Positions 19,664-30,316 of a DNA stretch of 64,000 nucleotides are shown here, one piece after another. Below the pieces are notes generated by a model. That model was not told where the DNA came from, searched no databases, and saw nothing but the letters and a program-made list of their open reading frames with translations. Position 1 is the stretch's first letter; the number at the start of each line of letters is the position of its first letter. Position numbers and translations under genes: made by a program. This DNA is from Streptomyces neyagawaensis (GTDB lineage: Bacteria; Actinomycetota; Actinomycetes; Streptomycetales; Streptomycetaceae), in contig NZ_JAMGBG010000005.1 in NCBI RefSeq assembly GCF_023516595.1, forward strand, positions 310,001 through 374,000, read 5' to 3'.

Positions 19664-20935
19664 TCAGCGGGCGGAGGTCCCGGTCCAGCCGGCGGGCACC
19701 TGCGCGACGCGCACCCGCTGCGGGTGGTCGCCGACCGGCACGGACAAGGTCTTCTTCCCTGTGGCGAAGTCGATCACCGTGACCTGGTCGGCGCCGCTCT
19801 CGGAGACCACACAGGACTTTCCGTCACCGCTGACGGTCGACCAGTACGGCTTGGAGACGGGGACGAGCGGCCCTTCCTGGAGGGTCGCGCGGTCCACGAC
19901 GGTCGCGTAGTCGTCCATCGTCCCCGCGATGCACAGCTTGGTGCCGTCCGGCTTCATCGTGAGGCCGTGGTGACGGGAGTCGTTGACGAAGGTGGTGCGG
20001 TCGTCGCTGACCCCCGGCGACTTCGGCAGGGTCTTGGTCCGAGTGATCTTGTCCGTGGCGATGTCGTACTCGAAGAAGCCGTTGAAGAACGACACCTGGA
20101 AGTACAGCTTCGTCTCGTCGGGCGAGAACGCGGCGGGGCGGACGGCGTCCGAGTAGTCGTTCAGCCCGATCGCGTTCAGCCGGTCGCGCATGTCGATCAC
20201 CTTGACCTGCTGGAAGGTGTTCGCATCGGCGATGGTGATCTTCCGGTCGCCCTTCGTCCAGTCCAGCCAGGGCGCGTCGCTCTGGGTGTTCACATCGCCG
20301 ATCGCCATGTTCCAGATGTACTTGCCGTCACGGGTGAAGATGTTCTCGTGCGGCTTGTCGCCGGTCTTGAAGGAACCGACCTGATTGCCGGTGACGATGT
20401 CCAGGACGTGCACGGTGTTCCCGGTCGACGCCGAGACCGCGACCCGCTTGCCGTCGGGGGAGACCGCCATGTGGTCGGCGCGGAAACCCGACACCGGGAA
20501 CCGCCAGTTGATGGCGCCGGTGGTGAGGTTGATCGACACGACGTCGGCGAAGCTGGGGCGGGAGACGACCATCGCCGAGCCGTCGGGCGTGGAGTACATG
20601 TCGTCCACGAACTGGTCGTGGCCCTCGCCCACGCTGTTGCGGATCGTCATGAAGGCGATCCACTTGATCGGGTTGGCGTTGATCTCCGCCATCCGCTGGG
20701 CCTTGTCCGGGATGACGTTCACCCGGCCGATCTTCGCGAAGTCGCCGGAGCCCTTGATGACATCGGCGGTGCCCTCCCAGTTGTTGCCCACGAACATCAC
20801 CTCGCGCAGGTCCGCGGTGCCGGCCGCGGGGGCGGCGGACGCGGTCGCGGCGGCGGAGGCGGTCAGGGTGAGCGCGGCGGCCACGGCACCGAGGTGACGG
20901 GTCCGGCGCCGACGGGGGCCGGGGGTGGGGATCAT
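19664..20935 (-). CDS. secreted YVTN-type beta-propeller protein
   Basis: 423 residues from ATG 20935, with AGGAGGA in the ideal place. Signal peptide: 'PRRRRTRHLGAVAAALTLTASAAATASAAPA', split by a charged start and Ala-rich core (two parts), cleaved near residue 38. The remainder is repeated propeller blades ('HMAVSPDGKRVAVSASTGNTV', 'AAFSPDETKLYFQVSFF', 'TMKPDGTKLCIAG', 'TVSGDGKSCVVSESG'). No enzyme motif is evident; such proteins are extracellular binding or lactonase-like scaffolds. Divergent from a TetR gene with a palindrome between them, suggesting direct repression by that regulator. Confidence 0.83.
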   Translation of the reverse strand: MIPTPGPRRRRTRHLGAVAAALTLTASAAATASAAPAAGTADLREVMFVGNNWEGTADVIKGSGDFAKIGRVNVIPDKAQRMAEINANPIKWIAFMTIRNSVGEGHDQFVDDMYSTPDGSAMVVSRPSFADVVSINLTTGAINWRFPVSGFRADHMAVSPDGKRVAVSASTGNTVHVLDIVTGNQVGSFKTGDKPHENIFTRDGKYIWNMAIGDVNTQSDAPWLDWTKGDRKITIADANTFQQVKVIDMRDRLNAIGLNDYSDAVRPAAFSPDETKLYFQVSFFNGFFEYDIATDKITRTKTLPKSPGVSDDRTTFVNDSRHHGLTMKPDGTKLCIAGTMDDYATVVDRATLQEGPLVPVSKPYWSTVSGDGKSCVVSESGADQVTVIDFATGKKTLSVPVGDHPQRVRVAQVPAGWTGTSAR

Positions 20936-21028
20936 GGCTGGTTCCTCCTGCTTGCTGGGGGCATGACAAGGCGGCTCTGGGGAGAGAACGGGGTGGAGAA
21001 ATCTGAATACAGCGGCGTTCAGAGTTGA

Positions 21029-21044
21029 CTTACTGGAAAGTAAG
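21029..21044. promoter_or_regulatory. candidate TetR operator CTTACT-N4-AGTAAG
   Basis: A 16-bp inverted repeat with 6-bp perfect arms (CTTACTGGAAAGTAAG) in the divergent region between the propeller gene and tetR, overlapping a TTGACT (21025-21030) that could be a plus-strand -35 box. Position and symmetry suit autoregulation by the adjacent TetR protein. Confidence 0.6.
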
Positions 21045-21141
21045 GAACGGGTGTGCTTCTCCACAAGCCCACGGACACGACAAAATCGGGGGAGCGTCGG
21101 TTCGACCGTCGAACGGGTGACGCTGTGTCGGGAGGAGAAGC

Positions 21142-21801
21142 GTGGCGGGCAGGCTCAAACAGCCCACCGGCCGTTACGGAGGACGGTCCGCCGAGGAGCG
21201 CCAGGCCGAGCGCCGACGCCGTTTCCTCGACGCGGGCCTCCAACTCTTCGGCGACAGCCCCGGTTTCCGGGGCACCACCATCGCGGCCCTCAGCGAGGCG
21301 GCGGGTCTGTCGACCCGTCAGTTCTACGAGGAGTTCCGCACCCTGGAGGACGTGCTGGCCGCGCTCCACCTCCAGGTCAACGACTGGGCCGAGGAGGCCG
21401 CGCTCACCGGCCTCGCCACGGCGGAGGGACGGCCGGTGGCCGAGCGGGTCACCGCCGCGTTCCGCGCGTACGCCGCCAACGTGACCGGGGATCCGCGCCG
21501 GTTGCGCATCACCTTCACCGAGATCATCGGCGTGAGCCCCCGGTTGGAGCGGCAGCGTCTCGAACGCCGCTCCCGCTGGGTCGACTTCCTCTGCGCGGAA
21601 GCCGCCGCGGCCGCCGACCGCGGGGAGGCCGCCCACCGCGACTACCGCCTCGCCGCCACGGCCTTCATCGGCAGCGTCAACGGCCTCCTCCACGACTGGC
21701 AGGCCGGCTACGTCGACGCCGACCTCGACGAGGTGGTCGACGAACTGGTCCGACTGCTCCTGGGGATCCTCCGCCCGGTGGGGTGGCGCCCCCTGCCCTG
21801 A
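21142..21801 (+). CDS. TetR-family transcriptional regulator
   Basis: 219 residues from GTG 21142 with GGAGGAGAAG upstream. The N-terminal helix-turn-helix is clear: 'RRRRFLDAGLQLFGD', 'GFRGTTIAALSEAAGLSTRQ' and 'FYEEFRTLEDVLAAL' (about 24-75). The C-terminal ligand domain is helical and unassigned. It likely represses itself and the divergent propeller gene through the palindrome at 21029-21044. Confidence 0.92.
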   Translation: MAGRLKQPTGRYGGRSAEERQAERRRRFLDAGLQLFGDSPGFRGTTIAALSEAAGLSTRQFYEEFRTLEDVLAALHLQVNDWAEEAALTGLATAEGRPVAERVTAAFRAYAANVTGDPRRLRITFTEIIGVSPRLERQRLERRSRWVDFLCAEAAAAADRGEAAHRDYRLAATAFIGSVNGLLHDWQAGYVDADLDEVVDELVRLLLGILRPVGWRPLP

Positions 21802-21847
21802 GACACCGACGGTCGGCATGTTCCCTTCGCCGGACCGACCCGTCGCC

Positions 21848-23092
21848 TCAGCCCGCCAGCCGGTTCACCGCCTCCAGGACCGGGGCCACCCCGTCCTCCG
21901 CTTTCAGCTCCTCCGCCAGAGTGCGGGCGTGGTGGGCGTACGACGGGTCGCTGGTCGCCCGTCGCAGCGCCGCGGCCAGGGCGTCGGCGGTGAAGCCCCG
22001 CAGCGGTACCGCTCCCGGCGACACCCCGAGGGCGACGAGCCGGGCCGCCCAGAACGCCTCGTCGAACTGGACGGGGACCGGTACGGCGGGGACACCGGCG
22101 CGCAGGCCGGCCGCCGTGGTGCCGGCGCCCGCGTGGTGCACGACCGCGGCCATCCGGGGGAAGAGCAGGGAGTGCGGCACCTCGCCGACGGTCAGCATGT
22201 CGTCGCCCTCGCCGCGCAGTTCGCCCCAGCCGCGCTGGATCACCCCGCGCAGTCCGGCCGCCCGCAGGGCCCGTACGACCTGGTCGCTCATCCGCTCGGC
22301 ATCCGGCACCGTGGCGCTGCCGAGTCCCACGAACACCGGGGCCGGCCCGGCGTCGAGGAAGTCCAGCACCTCCGCGGGCAGCCGGTCCTCGCGGTCGTAC
22401 GGCCACCAGTACCCGGTGACGTCCAGTCCGTGCCGCCAGTCGCCGGGCCGGGGCACCACCCGTGCGCTGAAGCCGTGGAACACCGTCCACCCGAGCCGCT
22501 CCCGGGCCCGGTGCGCCGCGACCCGCCCGCTGCGCGGCAGCCCGTACGCGGCGCGCAGCCTGCGCACCTCCTCCGTGAAGATCCACTCCACGGCGAGGTT
22601 CACCGCGTGCCCCGCCGCCCGGTTGAGGACGGGCCCCCAGGACCGCACCCCCGTCATCGGGGGCGCGAACTCGCCGGTCGGCGCCAGTGGCTGGAGGTTC
22701 ACTCCGAAGCTCGGAACCGACAGTGCCTCGGCGACGGTGTGTCCGAACGGGGCGAGCGTGCCGGCCAGCAGCAGGGCCTCGCTGGTGCGGGCGGCGACCA
22801 CCAGGTCGTCGGCCATCCGCCCGACGGCGTCACGGGCCATGTTCACCGCCCGCAGCAGCTTCCCGGCACCGGTGCTGCTGCGATGCAGTTTCCGCCCGCT
22901 CGCCGACTCCAGCTCGGCCCGCGGATCCACGGGCAGCGCGTGGAAGGCGATCCCCGATCCCGCCACCAGCGGCCGGAAGCGGTCGTGCGTCACTAGGGTG
23001 ACCTCGTGCCCGGCCCGCACCAGCCCGTGCCCCAACCCGGTGTACGGGGCCACGTCGCCCCGGGAACCCGCCGTCATGATCGCTACGCGCAC
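21848..23092 (-). CDS. GT1-family UDP-glycosyltransferase (macrolide/sterol type)
   Basis: 414 residues, ATG 23092. N-terminal Rossmann fold starts 'MRVAIMTAGSRGDVAPYTGLG', typical of the Glyco_transf_28/sterol-glucosyltransferase-like group. The C-terminal nucleotide-sugar site is 'VGLGSATVPD', 'VIQRGWGELRG', then 'PRMAAVVHHAGAGTTAAGL' and 'GVPAVPVPVQFDEAFWAARL'. The His and Asp/Gln of the donor-binding signature are present. It should transfer a sugar from a nucleotide donor to a small hydrophobic acceptor; no biosynthetic genes are adjacent to say which, so a self-resistance or xenobiotic role is possible. Confidence 0.9.
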   Translation of the reverse strand: MRVAIMTAGSRGDVAPYTGLGHGLVRAGHEVTLVTHDRFRPLVAGSGIAFHALPVDPRAELESASGRKLHRSSTGAGKLLRAVNMARDAVGRMADDLVVAARTSEALLLAGTLAPFGHTVAEALSVPSFGVNLQPLAPTGEFAPPMTGVRSWGPVLNRAAGHAVNLAVEWIFTEEVRRLRAAYGLPRSGRVAAHRARERLGWTVFHGFSARVVPRPGDWRHGLDVTGYWWPYDREDRLPAEVLDFLDAGPAPVFVGLGSATVPDAERMSDQVVRALRAAGLRGVIQRGWGELRGEGDDMLTVGEVPHSLLFPRMAAVVHHAGAGTTAAGLRAGVPAVPVPVQFDEAFWAARLVALGVSPGAVPLRGFTADALAAALRRATSDPSYAHHARTLAEELKAEDGVAPVLEAVNRLAG

Positions 23093-23224
23093 GCAGGCCA
23101 GTATGGCGGCGCTACCGCCCCGGATCAGGCGGACGGCCCGCGATGACGCGAAACCGCCTCTCCTCTCCGGCTGCCGCCCCCGCCGTACGATGACCGGCCG
23201 GTACGACGACGGGGGAGCCGATCA

Positions 23225-24613
23225 ATGACGTACGAACGGAGCGAGGTCGTCCAGGGCCTGGCCCTGAACAGGGCCGCGAGCGCCGGGGTGCTGCTGCGGC
23301 TGATGCGGCCCGAGGCGAGGGCCGCCTGGTTCCTGCTCTGTCGGCGGGCGGGGCTGCCGGCCGCGGTGGTCGACGCGTTCGTCACCCACCCGGACTGGCG
23401 GATGCGCGCCTCCTTCGCCCAGAGCGAGGGCGCCTCCGCGGCCGACCGGGCACGGCTGGTGGACGACACCGACCGCCGGGTACTGCTGGAGCTGGCGCAC
23501 GGACCGACGCCGTACCGCGGCGCCGCCGAACCCCTCCCCGACGCCGTGTACACCCGGCTGCTCACCGCCGCCGACCCGGAGGTGCGCGGCACGGCGGCCA
23601 TGTCGCCGAGCATCCCGGCCAGGATCCTCGCCGGTCACACCGGCCACGGCGACCCCGGGGTCCGCACGGGCGTGTGCCGGGCCTGGGACGCGCTGACCCC
23701 GGCCGACCGGGCGGCACTGCTCGCCGACCCCGACACCGCCGTACGCGCTGCGGCGGCCCGGCAGGCGTGCCGGACGGACCCCGCCCACACCGACGGCGTG
23801 CTCGCCGCCATGGCACCGGTCCACCGCCGGGAGATCCTGGCCGGGGCGTGCCTTCCCCGCGCCACCGCCGAGCGGCTCATGGACCTCGACGACCCCTACG
23901 ACCGGCAGACGCTGGCGGGCAATCCGTCGCTGCCGCCCGACCTGGTGGCGCGGCTGGCCGCGGACCCCGAGCACGAGGTGCGCCGCGCGGTGTCGGCGCG
24001 CCCCGAACTCACCGAGGAGCAGCGCGCGACCGTCGACCACAGCGTGCGGCGCTCGGACGCCCTGCGCCCCCTCGGCTGGGTCCTGGCGCTCGACGGGGAC
24101 TCGGACGCCCTGCGCGCCTGCGCGTCCTCCGCCCACCGCTGGCTGCGCAGGAGCGCGGCCGTCCACCCGGCTCTCCCGGCCGATCTCGTCGAACGGCTCG
24201 CCGAGGACGAGGACTTCGTGGTCCGTCTGATGATCTGCGAGCACCAACCGGACGCGCCGGCCGGGGTGTTGCTGCGGACGGCGCTGGAGTGGGACGGCCG
24301 CTCCGTCCACGACATGGTGCGCCTGCCGCAGTTCCCGGGGAAGGGCCTCGCCCGGTACGCCGACCACGAGGAACCCCGCTTGCGGCGGCTGGCCGTTCAG
24401 GACCCGGACGCCTCACCGGAGGTGATCGAGCGCCTGACCCGCGACGAGGCCGTGTGGGTGCGCAGGGCCGCCGCGTCCGATCCCCGGCTCACCCGCGACA
24501 GGATCGAGGAACTGCTCAAGGAGCCGGACACGGCCTGGCCCGCGGCCTCCAACCCCCGACTCGCCGAGGCGGACATGCACCGGCTGCTGGACGCGGTGGG
24601 CGTACCGGAATGA
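23225..24613 (+). CDS. leucine-rich-repeat-variant (LRV/HEAT-like) protein
   Basis: 462 residues from ATG 23225 with GGGGGAG upstream. Consists of degenerate helical repeats of about 24 residues: 'NPSLPPDLVARLAADPEHEVR', 'HPALPADLVERLAEDEDFVVR' (one short of each shown), 'DPDASPEVIERLTRDEAVWVR', 'DPRLTRDRIEELLKE'. These match the leucine-rich repeat variant family, an alpha solenoid used for protein binding. No catalytic motif, signal or membrane segment, so cytoplasmic. Function unknown. Neighbours give no clue. Confidence 0.8.
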   Translation: MTYERSEVVQGLALNRAASAGVLLRLMRPEARAAWFLLCRRAGLPAAVVDAFVTHPDWRMRASFAQSEGASAADRARLVDDTDRRVLLELAHGPTPYRGAAEPLPDAVYTRLLTAADPEVRGTAAMSPSIPARILAGHTGHGDPGVRTGVCRAWDALTPADRAALLADPDTAVRAAAARQACRTDPAHTDGVLAAMAPVHRREILAGACLPRATAERLMDLDDPYDRQTLAGNPSLPPDLVARLAADPEHEVRRAVSARPELTEEQRATVDHSVRRSDALRPLGWVLALDGDSDALRACASSAHRWLRRSAAVHPALPADLVERLAEDEDFVVRLMICEHQPDAPAGVLLRTALEWDGRSVHDMVRLPQFPGKGLARYADHEEPRLRRLAVQDPDASPEVIERLTRDEAVWVRRAAASDPRLTRDRIEELLKEPDTAWPAASNPRLAEADMHRLLDAVGVPE

Positions 24614-24700
24614 CGGCGTGACCGCATGACGCTGTACCCGCATGACCGCGCGCCGCTGGTCACGGAGGCCGACGGTCGGCCCGGGGTGCGTGCCGCCCGG

Positions 24701-25066
24701 CTACTCGTCCCAGGCCTGGAGCAGCGTGTGCTCGACGATCTTGCCGTCGCGCAGGGTGATCATCGAGCTGGCCAGGACCCTCACACCGTCCGGGTACTCG
24801 CAGGACTCGGTGTAGGCGACCTGGTCGCCCTGGACGACGCACTGCTCCACCTTGTGCGTCATGTCCCGGCTGCAGACGTCCTCCAGCATCGCGCCGATCT
24901 CCCCGCGGCCGTGCAGGACCTTGGGGTGGCTGGGCTGGGTGTTGTGGTCGACGACGCGCAGCTCGGCGTCGTCGGCGTAGAGCGACAGCAGGGTCGACGC
25001 GTCCGCCTGCTCGGTGCCTCGGCGCAGCACCTCGGTGTCGAAGGCGGGGCTTGCCGTGGTAGCCAT
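24701..25066 (-). CDS. SnoaL/NTF2-like protein
   Basis: 121 residues from ATG 25066, preceded by a perfect GAGGAGGT. A single cone-shaped NTF2-like fold: N-terminal helix 'EVLRRGTEQADASTLLSLYADDAELRVVD', split here after 'LLSL', then the strands 'VVQGDQVAYTESCEYPDG' and 'MITLRDGKIVEHTLLQ'. Family members are ketosteroid isomerase-like enzymes or polyketide cyclases, and many are uncharacterised. Stands alone; no operon partner. Confidence 0.85.
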   Translation of the reverse strand: MATTASPAFDTEVLRRGTEQADASTLLSLYADDAELRVVDHNTQPSHPKVLHGRGEIGAMLEDVCSRDMTHKVEQCVVQGDQVAYTESCEYPDGVRVLASSMITLRDGKIVEHTLLQAWDE

Positions 25067-25252
25067 GGGTGACCTCCTCGGAAGGCCGCGGCCCGGCGGG
25101 TGAGCGGGCCGCGAGGGGCTCCTGCTATCGAGGCTCCTCCGCCGAGCGGAACCCGGCAAGCGCTGACGCGCCCCGGCGCGCGCCTGCGCCTCACGGATGA
25201 GCGGGCGTGACCGTACGGGGCCGGGGACCGTGGACTCCGTCCCCGCCCCTCG

Positions 25253-25363
25253 GAGCAGCTCGCCCACCTCAGCCGGGTCGACGAACCGAACAAGCTGAAC
25301 GAACTGCACCAGGTCACCGACCTGGCCGCGCCCGCCCTCGGTCTCCTGGGCGCCATCGAGTAG
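25253..25363 (+). pseudogene. 3' remnant of a lost secreted-protein-like gene
   Basis: An in-frame run ending TAG 25361-25363 reads 'EQLAHLSRVDEPNKLNELHQ' followed by 'VTDLAAPALGLLGAIE'. The composition (Leu/Ala/Asn, 'LNELHQVTDLAAP') looks like the C-terminal tail of a small secreted Streptomyces protein. No start codon lies between it and the in-frame stop at 25208, and a strong terminator follows the stop, so it reads as the surviving end of a deleted gene. The rest of the 477-base gap (25067-25543) holds only the terminator and a palindrome. Confidence 0.5.
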
Positions 25364-25385
25364 CGGAACGCACCAGGAATCGGGA

Positions 25386-25411
25386 GCCCCGCCGCGTGTC
25401 CGCGGTGGGGC
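25386..25411 (+). terminator. strong terminator hairpin after the 25253-25363 remnant
   Basis: GCCCCGCCGCG pairs with CGCGGTGGGGC (one G-U) across a 4-base TGTC loop, followed by CCTTGACTTTCCC. Orientation matches the remnant on the plus strand. Confidence 0.75.
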
Positions 25412-25456
25412 CCTTGACTTTCCCGGGACCCCGGCAGAGCATCACGAGTGAGTAAC

Positions 25457-25472
25457 GTGAAGTGATCTTCAC
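25457..25472. promoter_or_regulatory. palindrome GTGAAG-N4-CTTCAC upstream of aldehyde dehydrogenase
   Basis: A 16-bp inverted repeat with 6-bp perfect arms, 72 bp upstream of the ATG at 25544, in AT-richer DNA than its surroundings. Likely a repressor operator overlapping the promoter. No regulator gene is adjacent. Confidence 0.5.
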
Positions 25473-25543
25473 TTTGCGAACAACGGGTGGGATTTCGCCC
25501 CTTCCCGTACCGTCGTCGACCGTACCCCCGAGGAAGCCGCGCC

Positions 25544-27004
25544 ATGGCCATAACCCGTGACCTTCTGATCGGCGGCAAGGACGTGCCCGCCGCGTCCGGC
25601 CGCACCACCGAGGACTTCGAGCCGTACACCGGGGAGGTGTACGCGACGGTCGCGGCGGCCGGTCCGGAGGACGTCCGGCGGGCCGTGGACGCCGCCGACG
25701 CGGCGTTCGAGGACTGGGCGGCCCTCGCGCCCTTCGCCCGGCGGGCCGTCTTCTTCAAGGCCGCCGAACTGCTGGAGGCCCGGGGCGAGCAGGTCGCCGA
25801 GATCATGGCGCGGGAGGCGGGCGGCACCCGCCCCTGGGCGCTGTTCAACGTGATGCTCGCCGCCAACATCCTGCGCGAGGCGGCCGCCGCGATCACCGCT
25901 CCGCGCGGCGAGGTGCTCAGCTCCCAGAAGGAGGGCGCGCTGAGCCTCGCCGTCCGTGAACCGCTCGGCGTGGTCGCGGCGTTCGCACCGTGGAACGCGC
26001 CCGTCATCCTCGGGGTACGGGCCGTCGCGGCGCCGCTGGCGGCGGGCAACACCGTCGTCGTCAAGCCCAGCGAGGACGCGCCCATCGCCTGCGGTCTGCT
26101 CATCGCCGACGTGTTCCGTGAGGCCGGCCTGCCCGACGGTGTCCTCAACGTGATCACCAACGCGCCCGAGGACGCGGCCGAGATCGCCGAGGCGCTGATC
26201 TCCGACGAGCGGGTGCGCGCGGTCAACTTCACCGGCTCCACCAACGTCGGTCGGATCATCGGCGAGCACGCGGCCCGCCATCTCAAGCCCGCCGTCCTGG
26301 AGTTGGGCGGCAAGAACGCGGTCATCGTCCTCGACGACGCCGACGTGGACTACGCGGTCGACGCCGTCACCTTCAGCGTCTTCATGAACGCCGGGCAGAT
26401 CTGCATGTCCGGCGACCGGATCCTCGTCCACGAGTCGCTGGCCGAGGAGTTCGCGCAGAAGTTCACCGCCAAGGTCGCCACCCTGCGCGCCGGCGACCCC
26501 GGCCACCCGCACACCGTGGTCGGGCCCCTGGTGACCGCCTCCGCCGCCGAGCGGATCGCGGCGCTGGTGCAGGACGCGGTCGCCAAGGGCGCCACCGTCC
26601 TCACCGGCGGCGGCAGGCCCGAGGGCGCGGTGCACCCGGCGACCGTCCTGACGGACGTCCCTCAGGACGCCGACCTGTACTACACGGAGTCCTTCGGCCC
26701 GCTCTGCGTCCTGGAGACGTTCGCCGAGGACGACATCGCCGTGAAGCTCGCCAACGACACCGACAACGGCCTGAGCTGCGGCATCATCACCGAGAACGCC
26801 ACGCACGGCCTGGCCGTCGCCCGCCGGATCCGCACCGGCATCGTGCACATCAACGACCAGTCCGTGGCCGACGAGCCCCAGGTGCCCTTCGGCGGGGTGA
26901 AGGCCTCCGGCTACGGGCGGTTCGGCGGCCGCTGGGGCATCGAGGCCTTCTCGAACACCCGCTGGGTGACCATGTCCACCCAGCAGGCGCACTACCCGTT
27001 CTGA
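25544..27004 (+). CDS. NAD(P)-dependent aldehyde dehydrogenase
   Basis: 486 residues from ATG 25544 with GAGGAAG upstream. All ALDH-superfamily landmarks are present: '[13 protein letters not shown]' (Asn of the oxyanion hole), 'VVKPSEDAP', '[12 protein letters not shown]', Glu in '[11 protein letters not shown]' (about 255), the catalytic Cys in '[12 protein letters not shown]' (about 289), and '[10 protein letters not shown]'. Overall pattern is closest to salicylaldehyde/benzaldehyde-type dehydrogenases ('[13 protein letters not shown]' end). Oxidises an aldehyde, perhaps aromatic, to its acid. It overlaps the convergent ABC exporter gene by 13 bases. Confidence 0.9.
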   Translation: MAITRDLLIGGKDVPAASGRTTEDFEPYTGEVYATVAAAGPEDVRRAVDAADAAFEDWAALAPFARRAVFFKAAELLEARGEQVAEIMAREAGGTRPWALFNVMLAANILREAAAAITAPRGEVLSSQKEGALSLAVREPLGVVAAFAPWNAPVILGVRAVAAPLAAGNTVVVKPSEDAPIACGLLIADVFREAGLPDGVLNVITNAPEDAAEIAEALISDERVRAVNFTGSTNVGRIIGEHAARHLKPAVLELGGKNAVIVLDDADVDYAVDAVTFSVFMNAGQICMSGDRILVHESLAEEFAQKFTAKVATLRAGDPGHPHTVVGPLVTASAAERIAALVQDAVAKGATVLTGGGRPEGAVHPATVLTDVPQDADLYYTESFGPLCVLETFAEDDIAVKLANDTDNGLSCGIITENATHGLAVARRIRTGIVHINDQSVADEPQVPFGGVKASGYGRFGGRWGIEAFSNTRWVTMSTQQAHYPF

Positions 27005-28764
27005 GCCACCGGGTCGGACGCCAGGAACTGTGTGGCCGCCAGCTCCGCGTACAGCGGGTCGGCGGCCACCAGTTCCCGGTGGGTGCCGACCGCACGGACC
27101 CGCCCGGCGTCCATGACCACGATGCGGTCGGCCATCGTCACCGTCGACAGCCGGTGCGCCACCACCAGCACCGTCGTCGTCCGGGCCACGTCGGCCACCG
27201 TGTCGCGCAGCGCCGCCTCGTTGACCGCGTCCAGCTGACTGGTCGCCTCGTCGAGCAGCAGCAGACGCGGCCGCCGCAGCAGCGCGCGGGCGATGGCGAC
27301 GCGCTGGCGCTCACCCCCGGACAGCTTGGTGCCCCGGTGGCCGACCAGTGTCTCCAGACCCTGCGGCAGCTTGGCGACCAGGCCGTCCAGCCGGGTCGTC
27401 TTCAGCACCCGGCCGAGTTCGCCCTCGTCGGCCTCGGGGTTGCCCAGCAGCAGGTTGTCCCGCAGAGTCCCGGACAGCACCGGAGCGTCCTGCTCCACAT
27501 AGCCGATCGCCGCCCGCAGCCGGGGCAGCTCCCACGCGGTGACCTCCCGGCCGTCGACCGTGATGACGCCCGCCTCCGGGTCGTAGAACCGCTCGATGAG
27601 CGAGAACACGGTGGTCTTGCCCGCGCCCGAGGGCCCGACGAACGCGGTCATCCCCCGCGCCGGGACCTCGAACGTCACCCCGTGGTGCACATACGGCAGG
27701 TCGTCGGCGTACCGGAAGCGGACGTCGGCGAAGGCGACCGCGGCCGGCTCGGTGTCCGGGCCCGGCAGCGGTGCGGGCCGGGCGGCCGGCTCGGCGGGCA
27801 GCCGCAGCGCCTCCTGGATGCGGGCGAGCGCGGCGGCACCGGTCTGGTACTGGGTGATGGCACCCACGACCTGCTGGATCGGCGACATCAGATAGAACAC
27901 GTACAGCAGGAACGCCACCAGTGTGCCCACGTCGATCGCCCCGGTGGCGACGCGGGCGCCGCCCACCGCTAGCACCGTGATGAAGGCGATCTGCATGGCG
28001 AGCCCCGCAGTGTTGCCCGCGGCCGCCGACCACTTGGCGGCCCGTACGCTCTGCCGCCACGACTCCTCGGCCGCCGCGTGCACTCTCTCCTCCTCGCGGT
28101 GCTCGGCGCCGGACGCCTTCACCGTGCGCAGCGCGCCGAGGATCCGCTCCAGCGAGGCGCCCATCGCCCCGACCGCGTCCTGCGCCGCCCGGCTGGCCCG
28201 GTTGATGCGCGGCACGATCACACCGAACACCACACCCGCGCCGAGGATCACGCCCAATGTCACGGCCAGCAGCACCGGGTCGACGAACCCCATCAGCACC
28301 ACCGTCGCGACGAGTGTGAGCCCGCCGGTGCCGAGGCCCACGAGGGTGTCGGTGGTGACCTCGCGCAGCAGGGTGGTGTCGGAGGTGATCCGCGCCATCA
28401 GGTCGCCCGGCTCGCTGCGGTCCACCGCGGTGATCCGCAGCCGCAGCAGATACGACGACAGGGTGCGCCGCGCGCCCAGCACCACCGACTCGGCGGTGCG
28501 CCGCAGCACGTACGAACCCGTGGCGCCCACCGCCGCGTTGCCCACGACCAGCGCGGACATCAGCAGCAGCGCCCAGGTGATGGCGCGGTCGTGGGACAGG
28601 TCGTCGATCAGTTCACGGGCGACCAGGGGCAGGGCGAGCCCGGTCGCCCCGGTGACCAGGGACAGCAGTGCGCCCAGCAGAAGTGCCCAGCGATGGGGCC
28701 GTACATAACCGAGCAGCAGCCGCCAGTTGGGCTGCTGCTCGGCCTGGGGGTCAGTCGTGCTCAC
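26992..28764 (-). CDS. ABC exporter (fused permease-ATPase, multidrug type)
   Basis: 590 residues from ATG 28764. Six-helix exporter domain (about 20-310; '[21 protein letters not shown]', split, and '[19 protein letters not shown]'), then ATPase with Walker A '[12 protein letters not shown]', signature '[17 protein letters not shown]', Walker B '[12 protein letters not shown]' and H-loop 'LVVAHRL'. A typical homodimeric half-size exporter. Substrate unknown. Stands alone and convergent with the aldehyde dehydrogenase. Confidence 0.92.
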   Translation of the reverse strand: MSTTDPQAEQQPNWRLLLGYVRPHRWALLLGALLSLVTGATGLALPLVARELIDDLSHDRAITWALLLMSALVVGNAAVGATGSYVLRRTAESVVLGARRTLSSYLLRLRITAVDRSEPGDLMARITSDTTLLREVTTDTLVGLGTGGLTLVATVVLMGFVDPVLLAVTLGVILGAGVVFGVIVPRINRASRAAQDAVGAMGASLERILGALRTVKASGAEHREEERVHAAAEESWRQSVRAAKWSAAAGNTAGLAMQIAFITVLAVGGARVATGAIDVGTLVAFLLYVFYLMSPIQQVVGAITQYQTGAAALARIQEALRLPAEPAARPAPLPGPDTEPAAVAFADVRFRYADDLPYVHHGVTFEVPARGMTAFVGPSGAGKTTVFSLIERFYDPEAGVITVDGREVTAWELPRLRAAIGYVEQDAPVLSGTLRDNLLLGNPEADEGELGRVLKTTRLDGLVAKLPQGLETLVGHRGTKLSGGERQRVAIARALLRRPRLLLLDEATSQLDAVNEAALRDTVADVARTTTVLVVAHRLSTVTMADRIVVMDAGRVRAVGTHRELVAADPLYAELAATQFLASDPVAQNG

Positions 28765-28849
28765 GACGCTCCTCGGCAGGTCGGTCGGGGAGTGGGGACC
28801 GGGCGCGGAGCTTCAGCCTACGTCGGTGCTGAGCGGCACCGTGAACGAC

Positions 28850-29167
28850 TTTTCCCCGCCCAGCAGCAGCCTCCGGCCCCGGTTCGGGGCCGGCACGTGC
28901 CCCTTCCGTCCCGATGCCTCCACCCCCTCCAACGCCGCGCCGCGCGACGCGACCGGCGGGTTCCAGCTCGTCCGGCCGGGGCTCGAAGGTGTCGTCCTCG
29001 CTGTGGGCGCCGCCCTCGACCCGGTGCTGCGACCTCGCCGTCCTCTACGCCGCCACCATCCGCCCGTTCGACGAGATCGGCCTCCGGACGGCCGTCCTCG
29101 CCGCCCGCCACGCCGACGTCGTCCTCGTCGGCCGCGCGCGTCCGGCACTCCTCCCCCCGAGGCTTGG

Positions 29168-29171
<4 letters not shown>
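28850..29171 (+). pseudogene. degenerate coding remnant of unknown family
   Basis: Two plus-strand frames each carry protein-like sequence that would join into one: 'TGGFQLVRPGLEGVVLAVGA' in the first, then after a frame change near 29030, 'DLAVLYAATIRPFDEIGLRT' plus 'AVLAARHADVVLVG', ending at TAG 29169-29171. This looks like the frameshifted 3' part of a lost gene. I cannot name the family. It occupies the gap between the ABC exporter (starts 28764) and the rhodanese gene (ends 29168), which otherwise holds nothing recognisable. Confidence 0.35.
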
Positions 29172-30119
<948 letters not shown>

Positions 30120-30224
30120 GGGGCGGGGCGGCCCCGGGGGGGCGGCGCCTTCGCCCGTCGGGTTCGGGCCGGGGCGCCTGGTGGCTCGGGGGTGCGCGGT
30201 TCGTCGGCGGGTGCGGGTTCGCCG

Positions 30225-30290
30225 TGGTTTCTCGCGCAGTTCCCCACGCCCCTGGAGGAACGGGCCTGCGGCCCGCCCTCCCGATGAAAG
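30225..30290. repeat. dispersed Streptomyces intergenic repeat-like segment
   Basis: Contains TTTCTCGCGCAGTTCCCC then ACGCCCCTGGAGGAACGGGC and a GC-rich palindromic tail. From general knowledge, versions of 'GCGCAGTTCCCCGCGCCCCT' recur in intergenic DNA of many Streptomyces. Lies between the convergent repressor and tauE genes, where it may act as a terminator. Confidence 0.4.
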
Positions 30291-30316
30291 ATCCCCGGGT
30301 CAGGCGAGTCCCCGGT

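Noticed and set aside
25207..25455. 82-residue plus-strand frame
   Set aside because: Wrong frame for the remnant; Arg/Pro-rich; runs into the terminator.
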